Assembly: GCF_009827325.1 (NCBI RefSeq)
Contig: NZ_WTYC01000001.1
Location: 682,001 to 746,000 of the forward strand
Length of the DNA stretch: 64,000 nt
Direction: 5' to 3'
From: Qipengyuania vulgaris
GTDB lineage: Bacteria; Pseudomonadota; Alphaproteobacteria; Sphingomonadales; Sphingomonadaceae
Below are positions 35,773 to 43,698 of the stretch, piece after piece. The translations under genes were made by a program, and so were the position numbers. The notes under the pieces were generated by a model that saw only the letters and a list, made by a program, of their open reading frames with translations, ran no database searches and was not told where the DNA came from. Within the stretch, counting starts at the first letter, position 1; every line of letters begins with the position of its first letter.

Positions 35773-35831
35773 CGTCGCCTCCTGTCCTCAAAATTAGGAA
35801 AGAAAGCGTCCACAAATCTAGGGGCTATTCA

Positions 35832-36939
35832 CACCCCGTTAGGCGACATCCATGCGAGGTTTGGGTTTATCGATGACATCATCATGCCTCATGCGCACGT
35901 AACGAATGAGCGGCGGATTGCATCAGATGCCGAGAGCTATCCCGAGCAGTTGACGGAATATGAAACGACACCGAAAGCCGAACACCTTCTTTCCCCGGAA
36001 TTCGTTGAGGCGTGGCAAGAGCAGTTCGGCGCAGGTTTTGACGAAACCCGAGCGCTCGTAGATGCGATTGAAGACATTGGCATCAAGGCGGAGTCCGCTG
36101 TTCAGCAGCTCAAGAAAAGTGAACTTCTAGCGATCGGTGACGGGGCTTGGCCAATTACCTCCTCTTCCGTCGCGAGCCTCTTAGACGCACTTATCCACTT
36201 GCCGCGTTCCACATGGCGGGAAACGCCTGACGGGTTCGAGGATCGCGACCGGCATCCTTGGCGCTTCCGCCGACAGCTTTCGCTACTACGGCGCCCATTG
36301 ATCCAGCTTGATGAGGATAGCGATCCAACGCTCATATTTGCTCCTGGCCAGATGCGCGACAGTTTCAAATATATGCTTGGAAATCTGCTTCGCGGTGAGT
36401 TCCCGCAAACTCAGCTTTCGCCGAAAATGAAGCGTTGGGCTGGCAAGGCTGCCGACAAGAAAGGACACGATTTCACGCTGAAAGTAGCGGAGCGCTTGAG
36501 AGAACTCGGATGGTGCACCGAGACCGAGGTGACAATCCCCAAGATCTTGGGCGAGCGCCAAGACAGGAACTACGGCGACGTCGATGTTCTAGCATGGGAT
36601 TCGAACAGCCGCCGGGTATTGATCGTTGAGTGCAAGGATGTGCATTTTCGGAAGACCTACGGCGAAGTGGCGGAGCAACTCGCTGATTTCCGGGGCGTCA
36701 TCCGTGAGAATGGAAAGCCCGATTATCTGCGTAAACACCTTGATCGCGTCGAAATTCTTCGCGGCAATATCGACGCTGTGGCGAGGTTCACCAAGGTCGC
36801 CGATTTGACCGACGTCGAGAGCCACCTAGTTTTTGCGGACCCGGTTCCATTGGAGTTCGCACTTGCACAGATGTCCGAGCAGGTTCGTATCTCACATTTT
36901 GATCGCCTAGGCACGGCGCTGGTCTGGGAAGCACCATAA
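35832..36939 (+). pseudogene. C-terminal fragment of a nuclease-domain protein, cut by IS A
   Basis: About 369 codons open from the right IS end to a stop at 36939. No ribosome binding site or start fits the 5' end; the frame simply runs out of the IS. The C-terminal part carries a PD-(D/E)xK nuclease core: D-V-D-V-L-A-W-D followed by V-L-I-V-E-C-K-D. The N-terminal part must have lain to the left, where a patatin fragment in the opposite orientation now stands. The original protein is unknown. An internal ATG (M-P-H-A-H) could start a shorter protein. Confidence 0.65.
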
Positions 36940-37131
36940 CTTCGAACTGTTCGAGAACACGAGCGAAACGGCAGTTTCGTGTTCCAGGCAGTAGGAGATC
37001 GTCCCTAGTTCCGTTCAGCCGCGCACATTAGATTGGCGCACCTAATGATCACATTCTTGGGATCAAGCCCCACAATACACGGGTAAGGCCCCCACGAAAT
37101 TCGAGTAGTTGGAACTGTCATCCTTACAGCG

Positions 37132-38097
37132 CTAGTGCGACTTCTGAACCCCCAAGGCCTCCAAGACGTGAGGAGAAATAACATCAGGATCATACGGGAG
37201 GCGCAACGACGGCTTTTTATCCTCAACCTGGAACTGTGTGCCAAAGATTTGCGGCTGATTTGTCGCCAGCAAAAAGCGATCGAGGGAAGCTGCCGCAATC
37301 CAGCGTGCGGACGGTTCACCGCGTGCCAGTGCGACCATCGCCAAAGCGTGTGCTTGTAAATAATCCGATGGCTCTTCGCCGTGTTGAAAGATGAATGCAG
37401 CGAAATAAAAGTCCCTTCCTGATTTCAATTGACCTTCCCGCAGCAAACTCTTTGCTCGATTCCGCCTTTCTCGATCCCGGAGTGCCAGCAAATGCAGCCC
37501 TTGGTCATCTAACGAGGCAGCGTCGCTTCTTTCGCGCTGGTCTTCGTCAAAGATCGACGCGATTTCGCGGTTACTTGGGCGAAATCTAAGGTGACTATAG
37601 CGGGCGTTTGAGTCCCAATCTTCAAATGCGCATTTTCCCTCACTCGGAGCCCTCAGCATGGTGAAAGGCTCAAAGGGTAGCAGTTTAAATGAAAATTCCC
37701 CCTTGGTTTGATCTACGGGACTTAACTCGATGATGTCGGGGTTGTCAGGGTCACCGGGATCTTCAAACGCAATTGCGAGAGTACCTTCCTGTTCCTCAAT
37801 CCAAAGAGATCTTCGCGAGACGGCGGGGCCGGACACCTGCCAAAAATCTTCTCCGTCCGTCAGATATTCAGACGGTGCAAGAAGAGAGGCACTCCACGCT
37901 TCCTCCTTGGTCAAATCAATTCGGAAAATTGCCTGACTTTCTGCACAAACGTACCATGAACCTTGTAGACCCGCCAAGCTGCTGGCGTCTGTCCGCCCCG
38001 CATGCAAAGCACCCGCCCCTAGGAGGCAAAGAGATATCGGCACAGTTCTAAACATTCTCAGGAATGCGCCACTTCGTAGGACCTGATCATATCCCAT
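37132..38097 (-). CDS. Exported DUF6624-type protein of the ATP-grasp operon
   Basis: 321 aa from the ATG at 38097, with GGAG nine bases upstream. A signal peptide ends near L-L-G-A-G-A-L-H-A (residues 26-34). The C-terminal 120 residues show the DUF6624 pattern: D-D-Q-G, D-R-E-R-R-N-R-A, then F-Y-F-A-A-F-I-F-Q-H-G, A-H-A-L-A-M, and A-A-S-L-D-R-F-L, ending Q-I-F-G-T-Q-F. The domain's function is unknown. The gene follows the ATP-grasp gene by 19 bp and is last in the operon. It could be a substrate, a binding protein or an immunity factor. Confidence 0.78.
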   Translation of the reverse strand: MGYDQVLRSGAFLRMFRTVPISLCLLGAGALHAGRTDASSLAGLQGSWYVCAESQAIFRIDLTKEEAWSASLLAPSEYLTDGEDFWQVSGPAVSRRSLWIEEQEGTLAIAFEDPGDPDNPDIIELSPVDQTKGEFSFKLLPFEPFTMLRAPSEGKCAFEDWDSNARYSHLRFRPSNREIASIFDEDQRERSDAASLDDQGLHLLALRDRERRNRAKSLLREGQLKSGRDFYFAAFIFQHGEEPSDYLQAHALAMVALARGEPSARWIAAASLDRFLLATNQPQIFGTQFQVEDKKPSLRLPYDPDVISPHVLEALGVQKSH

Positions 38098-38116
38098 TAC
38101 AAAGCACTCCAGATAG

Positions 38117-39277
38117 CTAAGCAGAAAGCGCGGGGACCTGCTCACCAATATCGGTCACAAAGCCCAAATCAGGGCTAGGGAAAAACTTAAACTGCTCAAT
38201 GTACTTTTGGTATTCCGGGTCACTCAGCACATCGGGAAACAGGTTTTGGGCGCTGGACGCATCCCAGTCGCTTAGGGTTCCCCAAGCCAGAAAGTGGCAA
38301 AACGCGTCGGTGATAGGAACCTCTGGGCATTTATTCTCCAAGAAAAGGAATTGTCCGCTCTCGTTCACTTCCAAGAAGACAACTTCATCGTCAGGCGTTA
38401 TGATAAAATCAAACGCCCCATACGTTAGGTTAAGCTCCTTCATTAGCTGCAAGCACTTCTCGAATAAGGACGGTGATAGCTCATAGGGATAGCACTTTAC
38501 GCCACTCAAACCAGACATTCTCCAGTCTACGATTGCCTTTTCATGTCCCTGGGATTCGATCGCTATGCCGAATTGTTTCTCCCCGAAGATAGTTACCCTC
38601 GCCTCATACTTCTTTTCTATATATTGTTGGAAGATAGCCGGCTGAAGTCTTACAGCTTCGTCAGTGCGCGAGGAACGTGGCGGGAAAATTGCCGAATAGG
38701 CGTGCCAACTCGATTGCTCTCCCTTCCAAGTGTGAGGAAGAAGCGATTTGCAAATGAGCCGTCCTCGAGCTTTCTCACGGAAGCGCTCCACCTGTTCAGG
38801 TGAGTTGGTGATTAGGGTCTGTGGGATTTGCAAGCCGAGTTGTGCCGCAATAATCAGTTGCAGATGCTTACTGTTTCCAATCATCTTAGCTGGAAAATCG
38901 TTGACCATCAGACTCCCGGCATTCTTGCACATAACATCAATCATCGACAGAATTGATTTCCGGTGAGCTTTGTGAATTTGCTCTATATATGGCCGATCAT
39001 CTTCGTGGATTTCAAACTCCTTGACGGAGTCTCCCGCCGTCCGTCGGAGCCAGACGGTATCATAGACGACATCAGGACCCAGGATCGTTTGGCTCTCGGT
39101 TGAGAATGACCACCCGTCGCCCACGTAAGTGGTTTGCTCATCGTAATAGGGAATGAGGCTTGGCATAAAGAATTCGACCTGAACACCCCTCCTCTCCAGC
39201 AAAAATGCCATTACGTAGGCCGTGTGATCTTGGGGCTCTGCGACGATAAGCACACGTGGGGATCGAAAATTGGTCAT
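38117..39277 (-). CDS. ATP-grasp peptide-ligase-like enzyme (MvdC/MvdD-type)
   Basis: 386 aa. The N-terminal pre-ATP-grasp region is followed by V-N-D-F-P-A-K-M-I-G-N-S-K-H-L-Q-L, then G-L-Q-I-P-Q-T-L-I-T-N-S, the pattern of graspetide ligases such as MvdD, and by the ATP/metal site F-L-E-V-N-E-S-G-Q-F near residue 310. These enzymes join acidic side chains of a ribosomal peptide to Ser, Thr or Lys. Here the gene lies 1 bp after fic and before an exported protein. Substrate unknown; see the small ORF at 40107-40199. Confidence 0.83.
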   Translation of the reverse strand: MTNFRSPRVLIVAEPQDHTAYVMAFLLERRGVQVEFFMPSLIPYYDEQTTYVGDGWSFSTESQTILGPDVVYDTVWLRRTAGDSVKEFEIHEDDRPYIEQIHKAHRKSILSMIDVMCKNAGSLMVNDFPAKMIGNSKHLQLIIAAQLGLQIPQTLITNSPEQVERFREKARGRLICKSLLPHTWKGEQSSWHAYSAIFPPRSSRTDEAVRLQPAIFQQYIEKKYEARVTIFGEKQFGIAIESQGHEKAIVDWRMSGLSGVKCYPYELSPSLFEKCLQLMKELNLTYGAFDFIITPDDEVVFLEVNESGQFLFLENKCPEVPITDAFCHFLAWGTLSDWDASSAQNLFPDVLSDPEYQKYIEQFKFFPSPDLGFVTDIGEQVPALSA

Positions 39278-39278
39278 T

Positions 39279-40052
39279 CTAAAGCTCCGAGATACCTCTC
39301 TCCAATGCTGTGAATTGGCAGCAGAGTTCGATGAGATCTAACATGAATTGGAGAAATTCCTCCCATCTTCCGTCTTGGGCCATGCCGCGGAATGCCGGCG
39401 TGAAAGAGTTTCCATAATGATAAATCATGGGGCCTAGCGGAAGAAAGGGTGCTGAAATCACTCCTCGATTTGCAAGATTTCCATGAAAAATTGCGCGCGC
39501 CACACGTCCATTGCCTTCTTTTAAAGGATGAAAAATTACGAAGACCGCGTATAGAATTACCGCCTCCAACAACGGAGGAAAGGATCGACGCGCTCGGACA
39601 TTCTTCAATTCCGGATGCCATAGCCGCGAATTCTCTACATTTATGTATTTCCAACCCGCAACATGCCCCATCCGTGGCTTGACTATTTCATTGTTGCGAA
39701 ATTGGGCCACTTCGCCGAGCAATTTTGAGCCCATCTCAATGGCCCACTCAGGGTTGACTTGCCAATCGAGGAACTGCTCCCATCGCTCGACGAGAACCGG
39801 CTCCGAGCATAGCCTTTCTTGAAAGGTCGCCAGGCTCGGCGCGCGGTAAGAAATCCGAGGATGCGTCGCTATGCGCTCATCGTGCAAAGAAACAGTTTGC
39901 AGGAGTCCCGAGGCTCGAACTTCGCTCCCGTAGCTCCGCCACACTGCATTTTCGTAGTATCGGTTGAGCGAGGTGACGACACTCTCCAGCTCACAATATC
40001 GTTCCGTCAGGTGCGGTGAGCATTCCGGTAAGGTAAATCGGTCCTCTCGCAT
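39279..40052 (-). CDS. Fic-domain protein (AMPylator-like)
   Basis: 257 aa from the ATG at 40052, preferred over 40076 because the latter is only a few bases from a terminator stem. The Fic motif is complete: H-P-L-K-E-G-N-G-R-V-A-R near residue 180. Family members usually transfer AMP or another nucleotide phosphate from a co-substrate to a protein hydroxyl. An inhibitory S/T-x-x-x-E-[G/N] helix was not seen. First gene of a Fic/ATP-grasp/DUF6624 operon, an association I do not recognise from any described system. Confidence 0.87.
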   Translation of the reverse strand: MREDRFTLPECSPHLTERYCELESVVTSLNRYYENAVWRSYGSEVRASGLLQTVSLHDERIATHPRISYRAPSLATFQERLCSEPVLVERWEQFLDWQVNPEWAIEMGSKLLGEVAQFRNNEIVKPRMGHVAGWKYINVENSRLWHPELKNVRARRSFPPLLEAVILYAVFVIFHPLKEGNGRVARAIFHGNLANRGVISAPFLPLGPMIYHYGNSFTPAFRGMAQDGRWEEFLQFMLDLIELCCQFTALERGISEL

Positions 40053-40078
40053 TGCGACCCTATTGAGCAAAGCCATCG

Positions 40079-40108
40079 AAAAAAGGGCGCCCGTAGACGC
40101 CCTTTTTC
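40079..40108 (-). terminator. Terminator or attenuator before the fic operon
   Basis: AAAAAGGGCG (40079-40088) pairs with CGCCCTTTTT (40098-40107), loop of 9. On the minus strand it ends the 40614-40107 genes and is followed by T residues; the fic start is only 27 bp further on. There is little room for a new promoter, so partial read-through may set fic-operon expression. Confidence 0.7.
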
Positions 40109-40199
40109 ACTTAGTCGGCGTCGACGCCAACGTCATAGTCGGGACGAGGGAATGTGGGCTCCCAAGCTCCTCTGTCGCCGACTTATTTGCCTCGGACAT
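40107..40199 (-). CDS. Short ORF before the terminator (possible precursor peptide)
   Basis: 30 codons from ATG 40199 to TGA just before the terminator stem. In this frame the end is T-L-A-S-T-P-T-K. In the neighbouring frame the same DNA encodes G-A-W-E-P-T-F-P-R-P-D-Y-D-V-G-V-D-A-D and a stop (40111-40113), which looks more peptide-like and acidic; one extra base near 40170 would join it to the ATG. Neither frame has a strong ribosome binding site. Listed because RiPP operons commonly place a short gene before a leaky terminator and the maturation enzymes. Confidence 0.25.
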   Translation of the reverse strand: MSEANKSATEELGSPHSLVPTMTLASTPTK

Positions 40200-40203
40200 G
40201 GAT

Positions 40204-40614
40204 CTATTTGGGCACCAGCCGTCCATTTGGATGCGCAGCTTGCTCGACGATGTAGACCACCGGTTCATACCAAATTGCCCCGGTATCGGGGTCGACGCAT
40301 TTTTCTAGGTGCCCGCCCCAAACATAGTTCTTCCCGTCGGCGTCGCTGCGTGGCGGCAAGCTCATTGTGCTCCGTCGCACCGGCATCTTCGCGCGCACTG
40401 GCACACCAAAGATGAGCGGCATGGGCTGGAAATAGATGCGGCCATTTCGAGTGGCGCTACGCGCAAGCGGTCGAATTACCTGCTCACCGGTCTTCGGATT
40501 AATGAGCCTCTCGAATATAGGTTCGAGAGGCACGGCGTCGGGCGGCGGATTGGCGTTAGCGTCCACTGTGAAATTTATACCGCCCGGCGCTTGTCTGGAA
40601 GCGCGCGGGCTCAT
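40204..40614 (-). CDS. Hypothetical protein downstream of a truncated gene
   Basis: 136 aa, overlapping the upstream fragment by 4 bp. Proline-rich N-terminus; C-terminal part with Y-V-W-G-G-H-L-E-K-C-V-D-P-D-T-G-A-I-W. No family recognised. Its promoter probably lay upstream of the region removed when IS B arrived, so expression is uncertain. Confidence 0.5.
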   Translation of the reverse strand: MSPRASRQAPGGINFTVDANANPPPDAVPLEPIFERLINPKTGEQVIRPLARSATRNGRIYFQPMPLIFGVPVRAKMPVRRSTMSLPPRSDADGKNYVWGGHLEKCVDPDTGAIWYEPVVYIVEQAAHPNGRLVPK

Positions 40615-41256
40615 CGCTGATAGTATTGATACTTTCGAGGATCAGCCTGATCCTGGAACGGTTTTCGCTCTTGCTCGGTCCGCGCCTTCTCCAAGGCGCG
40701 GAGGCGCTCCGCATTCTCAGGTTTCTTTAAAGCTTCCGCAATAGCCTTGAGTTTGGTCCTCTGGTGTTGATCAAGACGCCTGTAGGTATCTTGATCGAGC
40801 TTGATGCTCGCGGCGCGGGCCTCGGCCATCAGAATAAGCCTGCGTCCATCGGGTTCACTCAAAGCGCGTTCAAGTGCGTCTCGCCCTGCCGAGATCTGCG
40901 CGGCAAGACTATTCTGTCTTGCGCGGGCGGAATGCTGCCACCGCGGACCGGAGATGCCATGCTCGCTCATCGCCCGTTCCAGCGCGGCAGCTTCAAGAAG
41001 TGTGTCGTCTGCGCTAAGGCGGACCTCGAACATCTTCTTCTCGGTATATTGAATGCTTCGCAGTGAAGGCGCCACAGCCTCTAGGTCCGCCGGGGTAGGC
41101 GCAAGCGCGACCTCGCCAAATTGGGAGGGCCGTCTCAGGAGTTCGTTTTGCGCATGCCGAAGCCCCTTGTTGCGCGCCTGCTCGCGGAATGCCTGATAGG
41201 CACCATCTGCCTGGACAAAGCTGCGGCGGAACAACGCAAGGCTCTGTTCGGTGTGG
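40611..41256 (-). pseudogene. C-terminal fragment of an unknown helical protein, cut by IS B
   Basis: About 215 codons, open straight out of the IS end at 41257. The sequence is strongly helical and charged, with Q-R-T-K-L-K-A-I-A-E-A-L-K-K-P-E-N-A-E-R-L near the C-terminus. No start or ribosome site belongs to the fragment; the apparent start lies inside the IS. It could be the tail of a relaxase or large effector, but I cannot identify it. Confidence 0.55.
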
Positions 41257-41303
41257 TGTCCCCCGTCAGCACCTATGGCACAGATTGGCGGTTGTGATTT
41301 AAG

Positions 41304-41358
41304 GAGGATTTGGGCTTCGTCGTAGTGACGAAGGAACGAAGATGAAGCCCAAATCCTC
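41304..41358 (+). repeat. 15-bp perfect inverted repeat around the IS B orfA start
   Basis: Arms at 41304-41318 and 41344-41358 are perfect complements with a 25-base spacer holding the ribosome site region; the ATG at 41342 is directly before the second arm. A transcript entering from outside would fold and hide the start, as in fold-back inhibition of IS10 transposase. Confidence 0.6.
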
Positions 41359-41716
41359 AAGGTCCAAATCGCCTGCCGAGCAGGTGGTGAAGGACATCCG
41401 CCGCAAGACCCGTCGGCATTTCTCTGCAGAAGACAAGATCCGGATCGTGCTCGATGGCCTGCGCGGTGATGACTCCATCGCCGAGCTGTGTCGCCGCGAA
41501 GGGATCGCCCAGAGCTTGTATTACACCTGGTCCAAGGAGTTCATGGAAGCCGGCAAGCGTCGCCTGGCTGGCGATACTGCGCGTGCTGCGACCACGGACG
41601 AGGTGAAGGATTTGCGCCGTGAGGCACGCGATCTGAAGGAGTGTGTGGCCGATCTCACTTTGGAGAACCGGCTGCTCAAAAAAAGCATGATCGCGGATGG
41701 GGGTGACGACGAATGA
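41342..41716 (+). CDS. IS3-family OrfA of IS B
   Basis: 124 aa. The helix-turn-helix (D-S-I-A-E-L-C-R-R-E-G-I-A-Q-S-L-Y-Y-T-W) and the C-terminal coiled coil (E-A-R-D-L-K-E-C-V-A-D-L-T-L-E-N) are those of IS3 OrfA. It ends in ATGA with orfB. A run of seven A and a G (41678-41685) looks slippery, but a stop at 41704 in the -1 frame blocks a simple fusion, so orfB is probably made by translational coupling. Confidence 0.9.
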   Translation: MKPKSSRSKSPAEQVVKDIRRKTRRHFSAEDKIRIVLDGLRGDDSIAELCRREGIAQSLYYTWSKEFMEAGKRRLAGDTARAATTDEVKDLRREARDLKECVADLTLENRLLKKSMIADGGDDE

Positions 41717-42693
41717 GGTATCCCGCATCCGAGAAGCTCGAGATTATCAGGATCGTCGAGCAGTCGCATCTGCCTGCCAAGCGCACGCTGGATCAGCTCG
41801 GTGTGGCTAGGCGCACCTTCTACCGCTGGTACGATCGCTTCCTCGAGGGCGGGCCCGAGGCGCTTCAGGACCGCCCTTCAGCGCCGAGCCGGGTGTGGAA
41901 CCGCATCGGAGACGATATCCAGCAGCAGATCGTCGAGATGGCACTGGAGCAGACCGAGCTGTCCCCGCGCGAGCTGGCCGTGCGCTTCACCGACGAGAAG
42001 CGCTACTTCGTGTCGGAAGCCACGGTCTATCGCCTCCTGAAGGCCCACGACCTCATCACCAGCCCGGCCTACACGGTGATCAAGGCGGCAGAGGCGTTCC
42101 ACACCCAGACCACCCAGCCCAACGAGATGTGGCAGACGGACTTCACCTACTTCAAGATCATCGGGTGGGGCTGGGTCTACCTCTCGACTGTGCTCGACGA
42201 CTACTCACGCTACATCATCGCCTGGAAGCTCTGCACGACGATGAAGGCTGAGGACGTCACCGAGACGCTCGACATGGCACTGACCGCCTCAGGCTGCGAC
42301 CATGCCAATGTCCTGCACAGGCCGCGCCTGCTCAGTGACAACGGTCCCAGTTACATCGCCGGAGAACTGGCCAGCTATCTCGAAGGCAAGGCCATGGATC
42401 ATATACGCGGTGCGCCCTTCCATCCGCAGACCCAGGGCAAGATCGAGCGGTGGCACCAGACGCTGAAGAACCGCGTCCTGCTGGAGAACTACTTCCTGCC
42501 TGGCGATCTCGAACAGCAGATCAAGGCCTTCGCCGAGCACTACAACCATCAGCGCTACCACGAGAGCCTGAAAAACGTGACGCCTGCCGATGCCTACTTC
42601 GGCAGGGCAACCGCCATCATCGAACGAAGAGAAAGGATCAAGCGACAGACACTCGAACATCGGCGCTTGCAACACCGCAGGCTCGCCGCCTAA
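41713..42693 (+). CDS. IS3-family transposase OrfB of IS B
   Basis: 326 aa with the DDE triad: D in W-Q-T-D-F-T-Y, D in L-L-S-D-N-G-P-S-Y and E in Q-G-K-I-E-R-W-H-Q. An N-terminal helix-turn-helix (T-L-D-Q-L-G-V-A-R-R-T-F-Y-R-W) is present, so this OrfB can bind DNA itself. Frame intact. Confidence 0.93.
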   Translation: MRYPASEKLEIIRIVEQSHLPAKRTLDQLGVARRTFYRWYDRFLEGGPEALQDRPSAPSRVWNRIGDDIQQQIVEMALEQTELSPRELAVRFTDEKRYFVSEATVYRLLKAHDLITSPAYTVIKAAEAFHTQTTQPNEMWQTDFTYFKIIGWGWVYLSTVLDDYSRYIIAWKLCTTMKAEDVTETLDMALTASGCDHANVLHRPRLLSDNGPSYIAGELASYLEGKAMDHIRGAPFHPQTQGKIERWHQTLKNRVLLENYFLPGDLEQQIKAFAEHYNHQRYHESLKNVTPADAYFGRATAIIERRERIKRQTLEHRRLQHRRLAA

Positions 42694-42767
42694 ACATCAA
42701 ACCCAGACAAGGCCCACACTCCGTAAGCCTACGCCGCGAGTTGTGCCAAATGTTCTGACGACGGACA

Positions 42768-43513
42768 ATCGCGGAATTCAAGCTGTTTGAGCTCGTCCGG
42801 CCTGAGCCCGGTATTGGCCGCGAAAAGTACAAAGTCGTGCAACTGCTCCGCATGCCACCGATAGTGCGGACGCTGCGGGTCCGCCGCGTTGGATCGCGTG
42901 GCCTGATACAATAGCTTATATTCGTTTGGCGTAAACCAGGGTCGATGTTCGACCTTGGTTTGGCGACGGTAAGGATCTGAAAGATCTGGGACGTGTTCGA
43001 TCCATCCGTGACGGTAGGCGGTCTTCAGCACCATGCTCAGCGTTACGACTTCGTTGTGAAGTGTGTTGCGCGCAGGCGGCTTCCACTCCTTCTCGTCATC
43101 GTTCCAGCCTTCCGGCTTAGTCATCCGCTTCACACGGTATTCCTGAGCGGTGCCGGAGGTGATGCTCTTAACGGGCATCTTTTCGAAGTGAGGTAGTAAA
43201 TGAAGCCTGATCCGGTCTTTGTGGCCCTGCACCCACTTGGGGCTGCGCCGGCCACGGGTGATCGCTTCGTACTCTTTTCAAATTGCTTTGCGGCCTGAGC
43301 AAAGGTTTTGCCGGACTCGAGCTCGCCAAATCTCTTTTTGGCGCAGAGCTCCAGATACCAATCTTCGGCAACGTCTTTGGCGCGACCGAGGCTGCGCAGC
43401 TTCGTGCTTTTGCGCCACTCCTTGCCGTCGAGGTATGTGGAGCAGTGCCAGTTACCGCCGTCCGCACGGCGGTAGAGGCGGACCTTGTCACCTAAGATTC
43501 GATGTATTTCCAA
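42768..43513 (-). pseudogene. int: Tyrosine integrase, frameshifted and 3'-truncated (tRNA-fMet type)
   Basis: The N-terminal part (from 43513) and the core-binding and early catalytic part (to 42768) are in two frames joined by a missing A in the run at 43275-43278. The catalytic region stops after N-T-G-L-R-P-D-E-L-K-Q-L-E-F, which includes the first catalytic Arg; the H-x-x-R and Tyr boxes were removed by IS B. The gene begins 140 bp from a 45-bp tRNA-fMet fragment, the usual place of an integrase beside its attachment site. It is a dead integrase of an older element. Confidence 0.82.
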
Positions 43514-43652
43514 AGCGCCTCCCTTTGTGTGCGTTTGTGTGAGCGCTGTGCGACTCCATTTTAGTGTATCACGGGGGAGTTTTGAGCGTCAAATGCGTGC
43601 CGCAGACAAAGAAAAAACCCCTATGAAAAAAATGGTTTAATCATTTTGTCGG

Positions 43653-43698
<46 letters not shown>

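Larger units (their letters stand above)
34613..35831 (-). mobile_element. IS3-family insertion sequence A
   Basis: 1,219 bp bounded by 26-bp terminal inverted repeats that agree at 23 positions and begin TGAATAGCCCCTAG (34613-34638 and 35806-35831). It encodes orfA and orfB with a 4-bp overlap and an A7G slippery run (35538-35545), as usual in IS3. The flanking bases (CAAC on the left, CACC on the right) are not a clean target duplication, and both flanking genes are truncated at the IS ends, so the copy marks a rearrangement. Confidence 0.9.
41257..42767 (+). mobile_element. IS3-family insertion sequence B
   Basis: About 1.5 kb, distinct from IS A. Related terminal inverted repeats: TGTCCCCCGTCAGCAC at 41257 and TGTCCGTCGTCAGAAC on the opposite strand ending at 42767, with further agreement through TGGCACA. 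It carries orfA and orfB overlapping by 4 bp (ATGA). The flanks (GTGTGG before, ATCGCG after) show no target duplication; both flanking genes are cut at its ends. Confidence 0.8.

Noticed and set aside
34610-35834. Target-site duplication of IS A
   Set aside because: The bases next to the inverted repeats are CAAC and CACC, which differ; no longer duplication was found.
37005-37319. A minus-strand frame overlapping the end of the DUF6624 gene
   Set aside because: Lies in another frame over the real gene end, has no ribosome site and no recognisable features.
41293-42718. Shorter limits for IS B starting at TGTGATTT and ending at GGCCCACA
   Set aside because: These ends match poorly. The outer pair TGTCCCCCGTCAG and TGTCCGTCGTCAG matches much better and also cuts both flanking genes exactly at the limits.
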